The position numbers and the translations under genes are program-made. This document shows, piece after piece, positions 27,981 through 36,612 of a stretch of 64,000 nt of DNA. This DNA is from Acidimicrobiales bacterium (GTDB lineage: Bacteria > Actinomycetota > Acidimicrobiia > Acidimicrobiales > MedAcidi-G1), in assembly GCA_022452035.1 (NCBI GenBank), contig JAKURV010000006.1:1-64000 (forward strand). Reading direction: 5' to 3'. The first letter of the stretch is position 1. The number at the start of each line of letters is the position of its first letter. The notes under the pieces were generated by a model, which was not told where the DNA came from, ran no database searches, and was given only the letters and a program-made list of their open reading frames with translations.

Positions 27981-28786
27981 GTAGCCAGTTCGACCGGGAG
28001 ACCGAGGTGGAGCCTGTCGGCGAGGGACGATTCGCCGCCCAGGTCAGCGGGTCGTGGAACATCGGCGATAACCCAAACGGCGGCTATCTGACGGCCATCG
28101 CCCTTCAGGCCCTGCGCCAAATAGGCCCTCACCAGGACCCGGTCTCGGTCACCACCCATTTTCTTCGTCCCGGTTCTGGAGGACAGCCTGGCGAGGTGGT
28201 CATCGAGCTACTCCGCTCCGGACGATCGGTAACCACGGGGAGGGCCACGCTCTCTCAGGACGGACGGCCCCGGATCGAAGTGGTGGCAGCCCTAGGCGAC
28301 CTGTCCGACACGTCGGGCCACGACCATGAGATCACCCTTCCTCCACCGAGCATGCCGCCCCTGGACGAGTGCGTTGAACGCGACGGATTGGAGCAGGGCG
28401 TACGCCTTTTCATCTCCAGCCGAGTTGACCTCCGAGTGCATCCCGCGATGTCGACCGCTGGGGGCTCGAACAAGGCCGAGGTGGTTGGTTGGATCCGTTT
28501 CGCCGACGAACGTCCCCCCGATGCCCTGGGCGCCGTACTGTTCTCCGACGCCTTCGCCCCGTCGATCTTCTCGCGGCTCGGACGGGTGGGCTGGGTTCCC
28601 ACCATCGAGCTGACCGTCCACGTGAGACGCCGCCCCAGTCCTGGATGGATGATGGGCCGGTTCACCACCGAGGACCTGCACGACGGCCGGATGATCGAAG
28701 ATGGGTGCATCTGGGACGCCAACGGGTCTCTAGTGGCCCGCTCCCGACAACTGGCCATGCTCCTCCCGGGAACCGCTGCCAGTTGA
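27977..28786 (+). CDS. Acyl-CoA thioesterase-like protein (double hotdog)
   Basis: A 269-residue thioesterase-like protein with two hotdog domains. GSWNIGDNPNGGYLTAIALQAL near residues 30-50 is the typical opening of this family, followed by VTTHFLRPG and GRSVTTGRATL; the second hotdog has VELTVHVRR-type strands and ends in SRQLAMLLP. It most likely cleaves acyl-CoA esters in the cytosol. ATG at 27977 overlaps the M20 stop by 4 bases, so translation is coupled. It is the last gene of the plus-strand run and is convergent with the enoyl-CoA hydratase gene. Confidence 0.82.
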   Translation: MSSQFDRETEVEPVGEGRFAAQVSGSWNIGDNPNGGYLTAIALQALRQIGPHQDPVSVTTHFLRPGSGGQPGEVVIELLRSGRSVTTGRATLSQDGRPRIEVVAALGDLSDTSGHDHEITLPPPSMPPLDECVERDGLEQGVRLFISSRVDLRVHPAMSTAGGSNKAEVVGWIRFADERPPDALGAVLFSDAFAPSIFSRLGRVGWVPTIELTVHVRRRPSPGWMMGRFTTEDLHDGRMIEDGCIWDANGSLVARSRQLAMLLPGTAAS

Positions 28787-28826
28787 GCCGAGGGCCGGCA
28801 GCGGCCTGACAGGCAGTCGGCACCGT

Positions 28827-29591
28827 TTAGGTCCCGGTCCACTCCGGGGGACGTTTCTCGGCGAAAGCCCGGGGGCCCTCCTTGGCGTCGCCGGACTTCC
28901 AGACGGTCGCCATGTGGGGTCGCTGGATCTTCCACAGCTCCTCTTCGGTGGCGCCCTGGGTTGCCCGGATGAGCTGCTTGGAGGCGGCTACGGCCAGCGG
29001 AGCATTCTGGGCGATCCGCTCGGCCAGAACGAGGGCCGCACTGAGCGCCTCACCGGGCTCAGTCAGCCGGGACACCAGACCGTGGTCGGCAGCTTCCTCG
29101 GCGGTGATCGGATCTCCGGTAATGGCCATCTCCATGGCCGTGCCGTAGCCGACACGACCGGGCAGCCGGAACAGGCCAGCTCCTGCGGCAAACAGGCCCA
29201 CCCCAACCTCCGGTATGCCTAACTTGGCCCCACGGGCAGCTACCAGCAGGTCGCACGACAGGGCCAGTTCCAGCCCTCCAGCAAGGGCGAACCCCTCAAT
29301 CGCCCCGACAAGTGGCTTAGCTGCGCCATTTTGCACGAACTCCAACATCGGCCCGATGTCCTCACCCCGCGAGAACGCCTTGAGGTCCATGCCGGAGCAG
29401 AAGCCCTTTCCGGCACCGGTTACGACACCGGCCGTGAGCCCAGAATCACTGTCGAGCTCCTGCACGGCGGACCGCAGGCCCTCGGACAGGGCCCCGTTGA
29501 TGGCGTTCATGGCTTCGGGTCGATTCAGCGTGATGACCAGAACTCGACCTCGGCGCTCAGTGAGCACCGCCGACTCCCCATTGCCGCCCAT
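28827..29591 (-). CDS. Enoyl-CoA hydratase / crotonase family
   Basis: A 254-residue crotonase. The N-terminal VLVITLNRPEAMNAIN, the oxyanion-hole segment GKGFCSGMDLKAF and IEGFALAGGLELALSCDL are family marks. The two acidic residues of true hydratases are at E134 and at the region KLGIPEVGVGLF; E in PEVGVG is present. It probably hydrates 2-enoyl-CoA in a beta-oxidation-like path. It is the last gene of the minus-strand operon from 33827. The start codon ATG at 29591 lies 11 bases after the SDR stop. Confidence 0.9.
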   Translation of the reverse strand: MGGNGESAVLTERRGRVLVITLNRPEAMNAINGALSEGLRSAVQELDSDSGLTAGVVTGAGKGFCSGMDLKAFSRGEDIGPMLEFVQNGAAKPLVGAIEGFALAGGLELALSCDLLVAARGAKLGIPEVGVGLFAAGAGLFRLPGRVGYGTAMEMAITGDPITAEEAADHGLVSRLTEPGEALSAALVLAERIAQNAPLAVAASKQLIRATQGATEEELWKIQRPHMATVWKSGDAKEGPRAFAEKRPPEWTGT

Positions 29592-29602
29592 CTCAGGTCG
29601 GC

Positions 29603-30382
29603 TTACTTGGGGGGCATCCGGATGCCCCCGTCGACCCGGATGACCTCACCGTTCATGTACGGGTTGGTTAGTAAGTCCATGACCATAAAGGCCAGTTCCT
29701 CGGAGGAACCCAGCCTCTTTGGGAACAGCACCGACTGGCCCAGGTGAGCCTTAAAGGCTTCGCTCTGTTCGCCCTCGCCATAGATGGGGGTGTCGATGAG
29801 GCCAGGAGCGATGGTGTTGACCCGTACACCGACAGCCGACAGGTCCCGGGCGACGGGAAGCGTCATGCCCACGATGCCGCCCTTGGAGGCCGAGTAGGCG
29901 GCCTGTCCAATCTGGCCGTCGAAGGCCGCAGCAGAAGCCATATTCACTACCGCACCTCGTTGTCCGTCTTCATCCAGCGGCTCAGTCGCCGCCATGGCAC
30001 CGGCGGCACGACTGAGCACGTTGAACGAGCCAATCAGGTTGACCCGGACCACGAACTCGAACCGAGCTAGGTCCATCGGCTCGTTGTCGCGGGAGATAGT
30101 CCGCGCCGCATATCCGAGACCCGCCGAGTTGACGAGCGCCCTGAGCGGGCCCATCTCAGAAGCAGCGGCCACCGCAGCGTCGGCATCGTCGGTGCTGGTG
30201 ACATCGCAACGAACAAATAGGCCTCCCAACTCGGAGGCCACGGCCTGGCCACGCTCCTCGTTGAGGTCGGCAACGACGACCCGGCTTCCAGCGGCTGCTA
30301 GTTGACGGGCACTGGCCTCGCCGATACCGGACGCTCCGCCGGTGACGACAGAGGAACTGCCGTCCAAGTCAACTCGGGGCAC
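29603..30382 (-). CDS. SDR oxidoreductase (3-hydroxyacyl-CoA dehydrogenase type II-like)
   Basis: A 259-residue short-chain dehydrogenase. The NAD motif is TGGASGIGEASA, the acidic D in VVADLNEE near residue 40 favours NAD over NADP, and the catalytic YxxxK appears as YSASKGG, with the serine in NMASAAAF. The layout follows the HSD17B10/type II 3-hydroxyacyl-CoA dehydrogenase group, which fits the enoyl-CoA hydratase gene downstream. GTG start at 30382 with GAGGAGA six bases before it. Confidence 0.88.
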   Translation of the reverse strand: MPRVDLDGSSSVVTGGASGIGEASARQLAAAGSRVVVADLNEERGQAVASELGGLFVRCDVTSTDDADAAVAAASEMGPLRALVNSAGLGYAARTISRDNEPMDLARFEFVVRVNLIGSFNVLSRAAGAMAATEPLDEDGQRGAVVNMASAAAFDGQIGQAAYSASKGGIVGMTLPVARDLSAVGVRVNTIAPGLIDTPIYGEGEQSEAFKAHLGQSVLFPKRLGSSEELAFMVMDLLTNPYMNGEVIRVDGGIRMPPK

Positions 30383-30432
30383 GCTGATCTCCTCTCGTGT
30401 TATTGCTGGTGTGCAGCTGAACCCGTGACGAA

Positions 30433-31515
30433 TTAGCCGTGGGGGAGCAGAACGGTTCGGGCCTCAGCGCCTGCCTTTAGGGAGTTGAACGCCTCCTGAA
30501 GGCCGTCAAGGCCAGCAGTATGGGAGACCAACTCATCCAGCCGAAGCATGCCCCGGAGGTACAGGTCGGCCAGGAGCGGGAAATCTCGCCGGGGTTTGCC
30601 GCCCCCGGCCCGGATACCCAACAGGTTTTTGTTCTGGTGAAGGGCCTGGAACGGGTAGGTAACAGTGGCCGTGAGGTCGGGAACCCCTACGGCACACACG
30701 TTTCCGCCCGCTCGGACCATGGAGATGGCGTCGGCCAAAAGCTTGGTACTACCCACCACCTCGAAGGCGTGGTCCACGCCGCCGCCGCTGACCTGCTGCA
30801 CGGCGGCCACCGCGTCGAAGTCGTCGCTATCAGCCAACAGGAAGTCGGTGGCTCCGAACTCGGTGGCCATCCGCTCCTTGGAGGGCGCCCGGTCGATAGC
30901 GATGACCTGGGAGGCGCCACTGAGCCGGGCCGCCTGAATGACGTTTAGACCGACGCCCCCAGCACCGATGACTGCGACCCGGTCGCCGACGGCCACCCGA
31001 GCCCGGTTGAATACCGCCCCAGCTCCGGTCATTACACCGCACCCGATGAGGGCAGCCGAGGTGAGGGGAACCTCAGCGGGGATAGGGACGGCTTGGTTCT
31101 CGTGGACGATGGTCTCTTGGGCAAAGGCGCCCAGGTTGGCGAACCCCCACAGGGCCTGCTCGCCCTCGACGTGGGTATGACGGAGACCGCCGAAGCCGCA
31201 GTTACCCGGATCACCGCCCTCGCAGGTCGGGCAGTGTCCACAGTTCCCAAACGTGGACAGCACCACGTGGTCACCTACCGAGCAATAAGTAACGGCCGAT
31301 CCGACCTCCACAACGACGCCGGCTGCCTCGTGCCCGGGGACCAGCGGGGTGGGCATGTAGTACTTGCCGTGCACGCAACTGAGATCACTGCCGCAGACAC
31401 CGGCCGCCCGGATCTCGACGCGGACCTGCCGCGGCTCAAGGTCCGCCGCATGCTCAAGGGCGTCGGATAGCCGGACGTGCTCCTCGCCGTTGCCCTCCTG
31501 GATAAGGCCCTGCAT
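30433..31515 (-). CDS. Zinc-dependent alcohol dehydrogenase (medium chain)
   Basis: A 360-residue MDR-family dehydrogenase. The catalytic zinc ligands are in AGVCGSDLSCVHG and PGHEAAG, the structural zinc ligands are four cysteines in CGHCPTCEGGDPGNCG, and the NAD motif is GAGGVGLNVIQ. The acidic residue after the second strand (VIAIDRAPSK) favours NAD. It resembles class III and S-nitrosomycothiol-type dehydrogenases in layout but lacks diagnostic residues for either. The ATG at 31515 has GGAG 10 bases upstream; the longer open frame to 31602 has no such site. Downstream of an alpha/beta hydrolase and a sulfatase, it could oxidise the alcohol those enzymes release. Confidence 0.88.
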   Translation of the reverse strand: MQGLIQEGNGEEHVRLSDALEHAADLEPRQVRVEIRAAGVCGSDLSCVHGKYYMPTPLVPGHEAAGVVVEVGSAVTYCSVGDHVVLSTFGNCGHCPTCEGGDPGNCGFGGLRHTHVEGEQALWGFANLGAFAQETIVHENQAVPIPAEVPLTSAALIGCGVMTGAGAVFNRARVAVGDRVAVIGAGGVGLNVIQAARLSGASQVIAIDRAPSKERMATEFGATDFLLADSDDFDAVAAVQQVSGGGVDHAFEVVGSTKLLADAISMVRAGGNVCAVGVPDLTATVTYPFQALHQNKNLLGIRAGGGKPRRDFPLLADLYLRGMLRLDELVSHTAGLDGLQEAFNSLKAGAEARTVLLPHG

Positions 31516-31605
31516 GGTGGACGTGCTCCGTTCGACCGAAATCAGACAGGACCCATCATCCCGCCCGGATGTCGGCGGGGCCAACGCGTGGGACGGTGTC
31601 ACCGA

Positions 31606-32364
31606 TCACAGTGAGGCCCAGAAGCCCACGAGCAGGTCAGCGGCCTCGTCGGGACGCTCCATCATCCACCAGTGGCCAGCACCATCCATCGGAGCGTGCC
31701 AGGCACCCAGGCGGTCGGCCATTTCGGCGGCCCGACCCGGCGGCCCTACATAGGGGTCCTCGGTCGGGTCCAAGGCCAGCCCGGGTGGGAGGTCGGTGGC
31801 GGCCAGGATCTTGCCCAACTCGATCATTGCCGGCTGGGCGCCCGACCGGTAGAGCGGGAGGATGCAGTCGGTCATGGCCTCGAGTGCGTCGGCCATGTCC
31901 GCGGCCGCCGCCTTGGTTACGCCGTTGGTGCCCATGTTGGCAATCCAGTCCTCGCGTGACACGGCACCCATCCCGTCCAGTACCTGCTCACCAACGTCGG
32001 GGGTTTGCCAGAGTTGGGCTAGGTCGTGCCACTGGTAGTCGGGGTGTACAAGGCCCGTGCAGTCACACGCCCACGAGTGGACGAGGTCAGGTCGGGTAGC
32101 CAGGACGCCAAACACGTGGCCGGCCCCCCAGTCATGGCCAACCAGGTCGACCGGGTTGCCACCGGAGGTCAGATCCTCCAGCTCGGCGATCAGCCAGTCT
32201 CGGTATTCGAGCTGGGTGGCTCCCCACCCGTCCGGTATTGATGCGCCGAACCCGGGTGGCGAAAGCAGCACCAGGTCAGTGACGCTGCGGTCGGTGAGCT
32301 CGCAGACCAAGTCAGTCCAGATGGCATCAGTTTCCGGGTTGCCGTGGATCAGGACAGTGGTCAT
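31606..32364 (-). CDS. Alpha/beta hydrolase with Asp nucleophile
   Basis: A 252-residue alpha/beta hydrolase. The nucleophile elbow is GHDWGAG, so the nucleophile is aspartate as in epoxide hydrolases and haloalkane dehalogenases, and the histidine lies in GAGHWWMMERP. TTVLIHGNP forms the oxyanion hole. It lacks the GEPTW motif of the two HLD-I proteins, so epoxide or ester hydrolysis or dehalogenation are all possible. The start is ATG at 32364, with GGAGG seven bases upstream; the open frame extends ten residues further to 32394 but without a site. Confidence 0.78.
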   Translation of the reverse strand: MTTVLIHGNPETDAIWTDLVCELTDRSVTDLVLLSPPGFGASIPDGWGATQLEYRDWLIAELEDLTSGGNPVDLVGHDWGAGHVFGVLATRPDLVHSWACDCTGLVHPDYQWHDLAQLWQTPDVGEQVLDGMGAVSREDWIANMGTNGVTKAAAADMADALEAMTDCILPLYRSGAQPAMIELGKILAATDLPPGLALDPTEDPYVGPPGRAAEMADRLGAWHAPMDGAGHWWMMERPDEAADLLVGFWASL

Positions 32365-32390
32365 GCGGTTTCCTCCATTTCCGGCAGGGG

Positions 32391-33827
32391 TCAACCCCGT
32401 TCGGTCAGGTCGTATTCGGCCATGAAGTATGGGGTGTCAGGGTCGTAGGAGGTAAGGGTGACGGGATCAGCTACCTGACCCACCGGGCGGACGTCGGAGC
32501 CAAGGGTGTTTGAGGCGTCGTCGCCAAGTTCGTCCCTGGCCTCCTCGACGAGGGCTAAGAGCTCGGCAACCACAGCGGGGTTTTCCTCGACCACGTCGTT
32601 TCGCTCGCCGATATCCGTCTCCAGGTCATAGAGCCGCACCCGTTCCACGTTCCACTTCCGGACATGAAGCTTCCAGCGGCCTTTTCTCACGGCCTCCACG
32701 TTGCCGCCAAGGATGTAGAAGAACGGGGCCTCGGGCGGAGCGTCGCCGCCCTCCAGGAGGGTGCTGATGTCTCGCCCGTCCAGAGTCCGGTCGCCAGGGA
32801 CGTCGACGCCACACCACCCCGCGATTGTGGGATAGAGGTCCATGGCGTTGACGACCTCGGGGACCGTCTGCCCAGCCGGGACTCTTCCCGGCCACCGGAC
32901 GATGCACGGAACCCTCTGACCGCCCTCCCACGTTGTGCCCTTTGCGGCCCGGAGCGCGCCGTTGCTTCCACCGCCGTCGCGAATCAGGGCACCGTTGTCA
33001 CTGGTGAAGACGACCACCGTGTCCTCGTCCAGGCCCAGAGCTCGGATCTCGGCAAGGAGTGCCCCGGTTGACCAATCAATACATTGCACCGCCGCCCCGT
33101 AACGGCCATTAGTTGACTGTCGGACGAAGCGATCCCGGACGTAGATCGGCAGGTGCACGTAGAGGTGTGCCAGGTAGAGGAAGAACGGCCGGTTCCGATT
33201 AGAGCGTAGGAACTCCACCGCGTCGGCAACGTATGCCTCGGTAAGGGCAGCCTGGTCGGGCTGCTCGGCTACTACGTCGTCGTCCCGCATAAGAGGAAGG
33301 GGCGGGCGGTTAGCCAGCATCGGGGCGTCGTTGGGCACCGGTGTTCCTAGTTGCTCCATGATGTCGCGGTAGGACTGCCCCTCGGGCGGTAAGGCCTGCC
33401 GACCCATGTCGTTGCTGTAGGGGAGGCCAAACCATCCGTCGAAACCATGGCGGGTAGGCAGGAACTCCGGTTGGTCTCCGCAGTGCCACTTTCCGACCAG
33501 CCGGGTGGCATACCCAGCGTCGCTGAGGAGCCGGGCGATGGTGATCTCGTCAGGGTGCAGCCCCTGAGCCTGGCCGGGGAACAAGACGGGAGCGTTGTCG
33601 ATGCTCCGCCCACCGAAGCCAACCCGGAGCGGATAACTACCGGTAAGCATCGCGGCCCGTGACGGCGAGCAGACCGGTGACGCCATGTAGAAGTCGGTGA
33701 GGCGGGCCCCTTCAGAGGCCATGCAGTCCAGGGTCGGGGTCTCATGCTGAGTTGAGCCGTAGCACGACAGGTCGCCGTAACCCAGATCGTCGCAGTTGAT
33801 GAGGATGACGTTCGGTCGTCGACTCAT
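32391..33827 (-). CDS. Sulfatase (copy 3, short form)
   Basis: A 478-residue formylglycine sulfatase. NCDDLGYGDLSCYG carries the calcium-binding aspartates, C53 in VCSPSRAAMLTG is the formylglycine site, and GKWHCG continues the active site. Unlike the copies at 15416 and 24329 it ends without the concanavalin-like module and belongs to the arylsulfatase A-like branch. No signal peptide is evident. It heads a minus-strand operon with hydrolase, alcohol dehydrogenase, SDR and enoyl-CoA hydratase genes. ATG at 33827 has GAAGGG about six bases before it. Confidence 0.92.
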   Translation of the reverse strand: MSRRPNVILINCDDLGYGDLSCYGSTQHETPTLDCMASEGARLTDFYMASPVCSPSRAAMLTGSYPLRVGFGGRSIDNAPVLFPGQAQGLHPDEITIARLLSDAGYATRLVGKWHCGDQPEFLPTRHGFDGWFGLPYSNDMGRQALPPEGQSYRDIMEQLGTPVPNDAPMLANRPPLPLMRDDDVVAEQPDQAALTEAYVADAVEFLRSNRNRPFFLYLAHLYVHLPIYVRDRFVRQSTNGRYGAAVQCIDWSTGALLAEIRALGLDEDTVVVFTSDNGALIRDGGGSNGALRAAKGTTWEGGQRVPCIVRWPGRVPAGQTVPEVVNAMDLYPTIAGWCGVDVPGDRTLDGRDISTLLEGGDAPPEAPFFYILGGNVEAVRKGRWKLHVRKWNVERVRLYDLETDIGERNDVVEENPAVVAELLALVEEARDELGDDASNTLGSDVRPVGQVADPVTLTSYDPDTPYFMAEYDLTERG

Positions 33828-33936
33828 GGCTGGCCCTTCAGTCACCGTGATCATCCTGCGTGGGGCAGCAGTCTGCCGAAGCGGGCCCGGGGACCGGACC
33901 CGGTCTGGGGGTCAGACCGAGACTACGGTCCGCTCC

Positions 33937-34434
33937 ATGAGCGACGAAGCCGAGAGCCAGAAGGTCGTTATGGAGTGGGAGACCCCCACCCACGCAGAGA
34001 TAATCGAGATTACGAAGGCGCACATCATGGGGATGGAGGCCTCCGATGACGATGCCGTGTGGTGTGTGGTGGGTATGCACCACGTGCTGTTACACACCGT
34101 CGGTCGACGATCGGGTAACGAACACAAGGTGGCCTTACCGTTCTGGCGTGATGCCGACGGGCATCGGATTGTGGTCGGATCGTTTGCCGGGGCGACGAAT
34201 GACCCGGCGTGGGTCCTGAACCTACGGGACCGGGAGGCCAATCCCCGGGTGAAAGTCAGGGTGCAGGGCGGCATGTTCTGGTCTGAGCACGAGGTCCTCG
34301 ATGCAGGCCCAACCCGTGACGCCCTGTGGGCGGCCCTCGTGGAGGATCGCGCGTTTTATGCCGACTACCAGACAAAGACGGACCGGGTGATACCACTGGT
34401 GCGCCTGGCCGAGACTGAATCCATCACCGATTAA
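33937..34434 (+). CDS. F420-dependent nitroreductase family protein (Ddn-like)
   Basis: A 165-residue split-barrel protein of the deazaflavin (F420)-dependent nitroreductase family, typical of Actinobacteria. The family signature runs HHVLLHTVGRRSGNEHKVALPF, then RIVVGSFAGATNDPAW and the VKVRVQG strand. Such enzymes use F420H2 to reduce quinones or other electrophiles at the membrane. The ATG at 33937 is chosen; the longer open frame from 33796 overlaps the divergent sulfatase gene. It is convergent with the SMP-30 gene. Confidence 0.85.
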   Translation: MSDEAESQKVVMEWETPTHAEIIEITKAHIMGMEASDDDAVWCVVGMHHVLLHTVGRRSGNEHKVALPFWRDADGHRIVVGSFAGATNDPAWVLNLRDREANPRVKVRVQGGMFWSEHEVLDAGPTRDALWAALVEDRAFYADYQTKTDRVIPLVRLAETESITD

Positions 34435-34470
34435 TCGATCGGTCATCGATCAGGTAAGGCGGATTATCGA

Positions 34471-34489
34471 GAGCCCGATTTCGGGGCTC
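34471..34489. terminator. Stem-loop between convergent genes
   Basis: GAGCCC and GGGCTC form a 6-base-pair stem around a 7-base loop, between the ends of the Ddn-like gene (34434) and the SMP-30 gene (34504). No T-run follows on either strand, so it is at best a weak or Rho-assisted terminator. Confidence 0.4.
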
Positions 34490-34503
34490 AAGCACCGGGG
34501 TCC

Positions 34504-35349
34504 TCAGGGTCGGCCTGCACGGGGATGGTCCACGCGCGTGGCCCAGATACAGCCGTCGCCGGTGTCCGCGCGAACCGAGCCGGCAGCCGGGGCGGTGAGG
34601 ATGTACAGGGTCCGCCCGTCGTCACCACCGAGGGTGCAGGCGAATGCCTGCTGTGGAGTCTCGATGCGGTGGGTGATCTCGCCACCCTCCAACACCCGGA
34701 GCACTCCAGAGGTGGCCACGTCCGCAAACCAGATTCCACTCGCTTCGTCCATCGTGCAGCCGTCGGGCGCCGACTGCGGAAGGGGAGCCCACACACGGCC
34801 CGGGCCCGGTGTTCCGTTCCTGTCAAGGTTGAAGGCGGTGTAGCGCTGACCGAATGTTTCCCCCACAACCAGGGTCCGCCCATCGGGGGTGATGACAGAA
34901 CCGTTGGGGAACAGCAGGTCGCCGGGCCCGACGTCGACGGTTCCATCCGGTCGCACCACGGCCAGAGTTGCGGCCTGTGGGTGGCCATAGTCGGTCTCGA
35001 TGTCCCAGCCGAAGTTCCCCACGTATGCGGTGCCGTCAGCCGCGACGACCATGTCGTTGCAGTGCCAGGTGGCGACTTCAGAGAGATCGGCGTGAATGAT
35101 CACCTCGCTGTCCACTACACGGAGAACCTGTCTGGCCACCATGGCTACGACGAGCAGGGAGCCGTCGGGCATCCACCCAAGCCCGGAGGGTTGTTCGTCG
35201 CCCAGGTCCAGCACGGTTTCGCGTTCGCCATCCGGTGAAACGGCGTAGACGCGGTGCTGGTAGAAGTCGCTGTACCAAAGGCGGCCGTCGTGCCAGCGAG
35301 GCCCCTCGCCGAAGTCCAGGTCGTTGAGCACCAGTTCGAGTTCTGCCAT
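34504..35349 (-). CDS. SMP-30/gluconolactonase family protein
   Basis: A 281-residue six-bladed beta-propeller. Metal-binding positions of the family are visible: E in DFGEGPRW, N in WHCNDMVVAADG, N in FPNGSVITPDG and D in SAPDGCTMDEAS. Family members hydrolyse sugar lactones or related lactones and depend on a divalent cation. ATG at 35349 has GGGAGG five bases upstream. The substrate is unknown, but a BVMO in the same window could generate lactones. Confidence 0.87.
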   Translation of the reverse strand: MAELELVLNDLDFGEGPRWHDGRLWYSDFYQHRVYAVSPDGERETVLDLGDEQPSGLGWMPDGSLLVVAMVARQVLRVVDSEVIIHADLSEVATWHCNDMVVAADGTAYVGNFGWDIETDYGHPQAATLAVVRPDGTVDVGPGDLLFPNGSVITPDGRTLVVGETFGQRYTAFNLDRNGTPGPGRVWAPLPQSAPDGCTMDEASGIWFADVATSGVLRVLEGGEITHRIETPQQAFACTLGGDDGRTLYILTAPAAGSVRADTGDGCIWATRVDHPRAGRP

Positions 35350-35432
35350 CAAGGCCTCCCGGATCTCGTCCCGATATTACGGGAGGGTCTAAGCGCTGGT
35401 GAAGGCGGTGCTCCGCCTAGCCTTCGGCGCCG

Positions 35433-36602
35433 ATGGGCTTCCGAGCGCTGGCACCTTACGTTTGGCCGATCTACGGGCCCTGGATGTCGGCCAGCCTCGG
35501 CATGAGCCTCCTCCTGGTCGCATTGCCAATCATCCTGGTTGGGGATGGCCACGGGTACGCCCTGGCCAGCATTGTGGCCGGTGCCGGGGGTGCGGGAGCT
35601 GCCACCGGGGCGCTACCCGTAGGTTGGGCCACTGATCGGTGGGGTCCGGCCAGAGTGGGGGCGGGGTCCCTCGTGGCCATGGTGGGTTCAGCGGCCGTCA
35701 TGACGGCCAGCGGAACGGTCGTCCTTTTGGGACTTGGCCACTTTGTGTTCGGGGCCGGCGCGCTCGGTGTGATGCTGTCGCGCCAAGCTGACCTGACCCG
35801 TCGGATTCCACTCCAGCTCCGCGGCCGAGCCATGTCACTGATGGGCGGGACAATGCGGTTCTCAGTTCTACTCGGGACCATCGTTGGCGGAGTCCTCGTC
35901 GATGTGGCGGGAGCCCGATGGACCTTTGGGGCTGCCGGCCTAGGAGCAGCGATAGGCATTCCGGCGGTTCTTCCTGGGGCCCTCAAGCCGGAAAGGGAGG
36001 TTGCTCCGATCGGTGCCGGAGGTCCGGACCTGTTGGAGGTGATACGGGCGAACCGGCGGCGTCTACTGCACGCAGGCCTATTCGGGATGGCTGCTATGAC
36101 GACGCGTGAGGGTCGGATGGTGTTACTGCCCCTGGTGGGGGTTGCCTTAGACCTTCGACCATCGACCATCGGGATACTGGTGGCTGCCGGCTACAGCGCG
36201 GACCTCATCCTCTTCCCGCTGTCGGGCTACATCATGGACCGCCTGGGTCGCCTAGCGGCCATAGTGCCGGCCTACGCACTACTCGCGCTCGGCCTCCTCA
36301 GCCTGCTGGTGGTGGACTCGGCGACAGGGGTTTTGTTTTCGGGGTTGGTGATGGGCGTCGGGAACGGCCTGAGCGCCGGCTCCCTATTCACCCTGAGTAG
36401 CGACCTAGCCCCCAAGGAGGGAACGGCGTCCTTCCTCTCGGCTGTCGCGCTGATCACCGACGGCGGTCGGGTGCTTGGACCGCTGGTTGTGGCGGTAGTG
36501 GCCAGTCTCGGCAGCTTGGATGGCGCAGCGGTTGGCCTGGCCCTAGTCATGACCCTCGGCCTGGTCTGGCTGGTGACCGTGGTCGGCGAAACCTCAACCT
36601 AG
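35433..36602 (+). CDS. MFS transporter
   Basis: A 389-residue membrane protein with about twelve hydrophobic segments and the MFS-type loop GWATDRWGPARVG after the second helix. Glycine-rich helices such as GAGGAGAATGAL and LLGLGHFVFGAGALGVML occupy the first half. A cytoplasmic loop near residue 190 is followed by the second six-helix half. The start at ATG 35433 has no obvious ribosome site. It resembles proton-linked drug or metabolite exporters, but substrate cannot be told. It runs codirectionally into the OYE gene ten bases after its stop. Confidence 0.8.
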   Translation: MGFRALAPYVWPIYGPWMSASLGMSLLLVALPIILVGDGHGYALASIVAGAGGAGAATGALPVGWATDRWGPARVGAGSLVAMVGSAAVMTASGTVVLLGLGHFVFGAGALGVMLSRQADLTRRIPLQLRGRAMSLMGGTMRFSVLLGTIVGGVLVDVAGARWTFGAAGLGAAIGIPAVLPGALKPEREVAPIGAGGPDLLEVIRANRRRLLHAGLFGMAAMTTREGRMVLLPLVGVALDLRPSTIGILVAAGYSADLILFPLSGYIMDRLGRLAAIVPAYALLALGLLSLLVVDSATGVLFSGLVMGVGNGLSAGSLFTLSSDLAPKEGTASFLSAVALITDGGRVLGPLVVAVVASLGSLDGAAVGLALVMTLGLVWLVTVVGETST

Positions 36603-36612
36603 GTTGCCTCGA

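Noticed and set aside
30433-31515. Mycothiol- or glutathione-dependent formaldehyde dehydrogenase
   Set aside because: Overall zinc sites fit but no residues specific for those substrates could be identified by eye.
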